From JBBIJO01 sp037445895 (GTDB taxonomy: Bacteria > Bacteroidota > Ignavibacteria > Kapaibacteriales > UBA2268): a stretch of DNA of 64,000 nucleotides. A model generated the notes under the pieces. The model saw only the letters and a list, made by a program, of their open reading frames with translations. It had not been told where the DNA came from and made no database searches. Location of the stretch: the NCBI GenBank assembly GCA_037445895.1, contig JBBIJO010000001.1, positions 1 through 64,000 on the forward strand, in the 5' to 3' direction. Each line of letters begins with the position of its first letter. Positions within the stretch are counted from its first letter, which is position 1. Below are positions 63,642 through 64,000 of the stretch, piece by piece. A program made the translations under genes and the position numbers.

Positions 63642-64000
63642 ATGACAATCGAAGAAATCCATCATTCGTTAAAAGAGAAGTTTGGAGAATTTATTGGTGA
63701 ATTAGTTGTTAATCCACCATCGGATTCTTACATTAATGTTGAGGCTGAAAAGTTACTCGACGTTTGTTTTGAACTCCGAGATAATCCCGATTTTGCTTTC
63801 GATTACTTGATGTGTTTAAGTGGGGTAGAGTTCCAAGAACAATTGATGGTTGTGTATCATCTTTGTTCAATGAGTAAAAATCATAAGGTTGTTCTAAAAG
63901 CTTCGCTTCCGAAAGATAACCTAAAAATTTCTTCTGTTGAAAGAGTTTGGCGTTCTGCAGACTGGCATGAAAGAGAAGCATACGATTTGTTTGGAATTAT
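63642..64000 (+). CDS. nuoC: NADH-quinone oxidoreductase subunit C (partial, runs off window)
   Basis: The frame starts with ATG at 63642 and is open to the window end, giving about 119 residues. FDYLMCLSGVEFQEQLMVVYHL and the end SVERVWRSADWHEREAYDLFGI are the conserved 30-kDa subunit signature. The C-terminal part lies outside the window. nuoD normally follows or is fused here, but a nuoD is already present at 58243, so this nuoC is probably not followed by another. Confidence 0.93.
   Translation, partial: MTIEEIHHSLKEKFGEFIGELVVNPPSDSYINVEAEKLLDVCFELRDNPDFAFDYLMCLSGVEFQEQLMVVYHLCSMSKNHKVVLKASLPKDNLKISSVERVWRSADWHEREAYDLFGI

Overview
ORGANISM. The window is AT-rich, densely coding chromosomal DNA from a Gram-negative bacterium of the Bacteroidota/Chlorobiota (FCB) group. 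The evidence is three proteins with C-terminal type IX secretion (Por) sorting domains, four TonB-dependent receptors, a HmuY-type haem lipoprotein, LPS genes (lpxB, waaA), menaquinone synthesis (menA) and alternative complex III genes. An Ignavibacteria/Kapabacteria-like lineage is my best guess, but no marker here settles it. I see no insertion sequence, prophage, CRISPR array or restriction system. LAYOUT. 1-3.8 kb: the end of a T9SS-exported protein, then nuoG-nuoH-nuoI. 4-8 kb: a PEBP-like protein overlapping a small membrane protein, then queA and htpG on the minus strand. 8.1-12.8 kb: actA-actB-actC of alternative complex III, with no actDEF following. 12.8-17.4 kb: an HNH nuclease, then suhB-like, dapF and recG, ending in a strong terminator. 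17.4-22.3 kb: a TonB receptor with a T9SS beta-helix-like partner. 22.4-26.6 kb: uvrA-waaA. 26.9-31.4 kb: an HDOD protein and a 1189-residue modular surface protein. 31.4-38.6 kb: ppk1, lpxB, an acyltransferase, nadD, a HAD protein and uvrC. 38.6-44.1 kb: a nudix-parA-parB operon, a sodium-solute symporter, and plsY-gpsA. 44.2-47.4 kb: a small HSH protein, a lipoprotein and a ZnuD-like receptor, probably for zinc uptake. 47.6-49.7 kb: a serA-like gene and DUF1015. 49.9-52.5 kb: a TPP riboswitch controlling a TonB receptor, probably for thiamin uptake. 52.5-53.5 kb: a small barrel protein and tRNA-Ala and tRNA-Asp. 53.5-58.1 kb: a minus-strand operon of haem receptor, hmuY, menA and a CPBP protease. 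58.2-64 kb: nuoD alone, tRNA-Pro, radA and an MFS transporter, then nuoA-nuoB-nuoC running off the window end. HOW IT FITS TOGETHER. The dominant theme is a respiratory chain supplied by outer-membrane import. NDH-1 subunits sit in three separate places. MenA makes the quinone precursor, ActABC would oxidise menaquinol, and the haem receptor/HmuY pair shares an operon with menA. Separate receptor systems appear dedicated to thiamin (riboswitch evidence), zinc (receptor motifs), haem (HmuY) and an unknown substrate. The remaining genes are housekeeping: DNA repair, envelope lipids, lysine/peptidoglycan and serine synthesis, NAD, polyphosphate and chromosome partitioning. STRONGEST LEADS. These are the zinc-type three-gene cassette, the riboswitch-controlled receptor, the haem-menaquinone operon, the incomplete ACIII locus, the scattered nuo genes, and a striking excess of TCGA/TTCGAA across the window.
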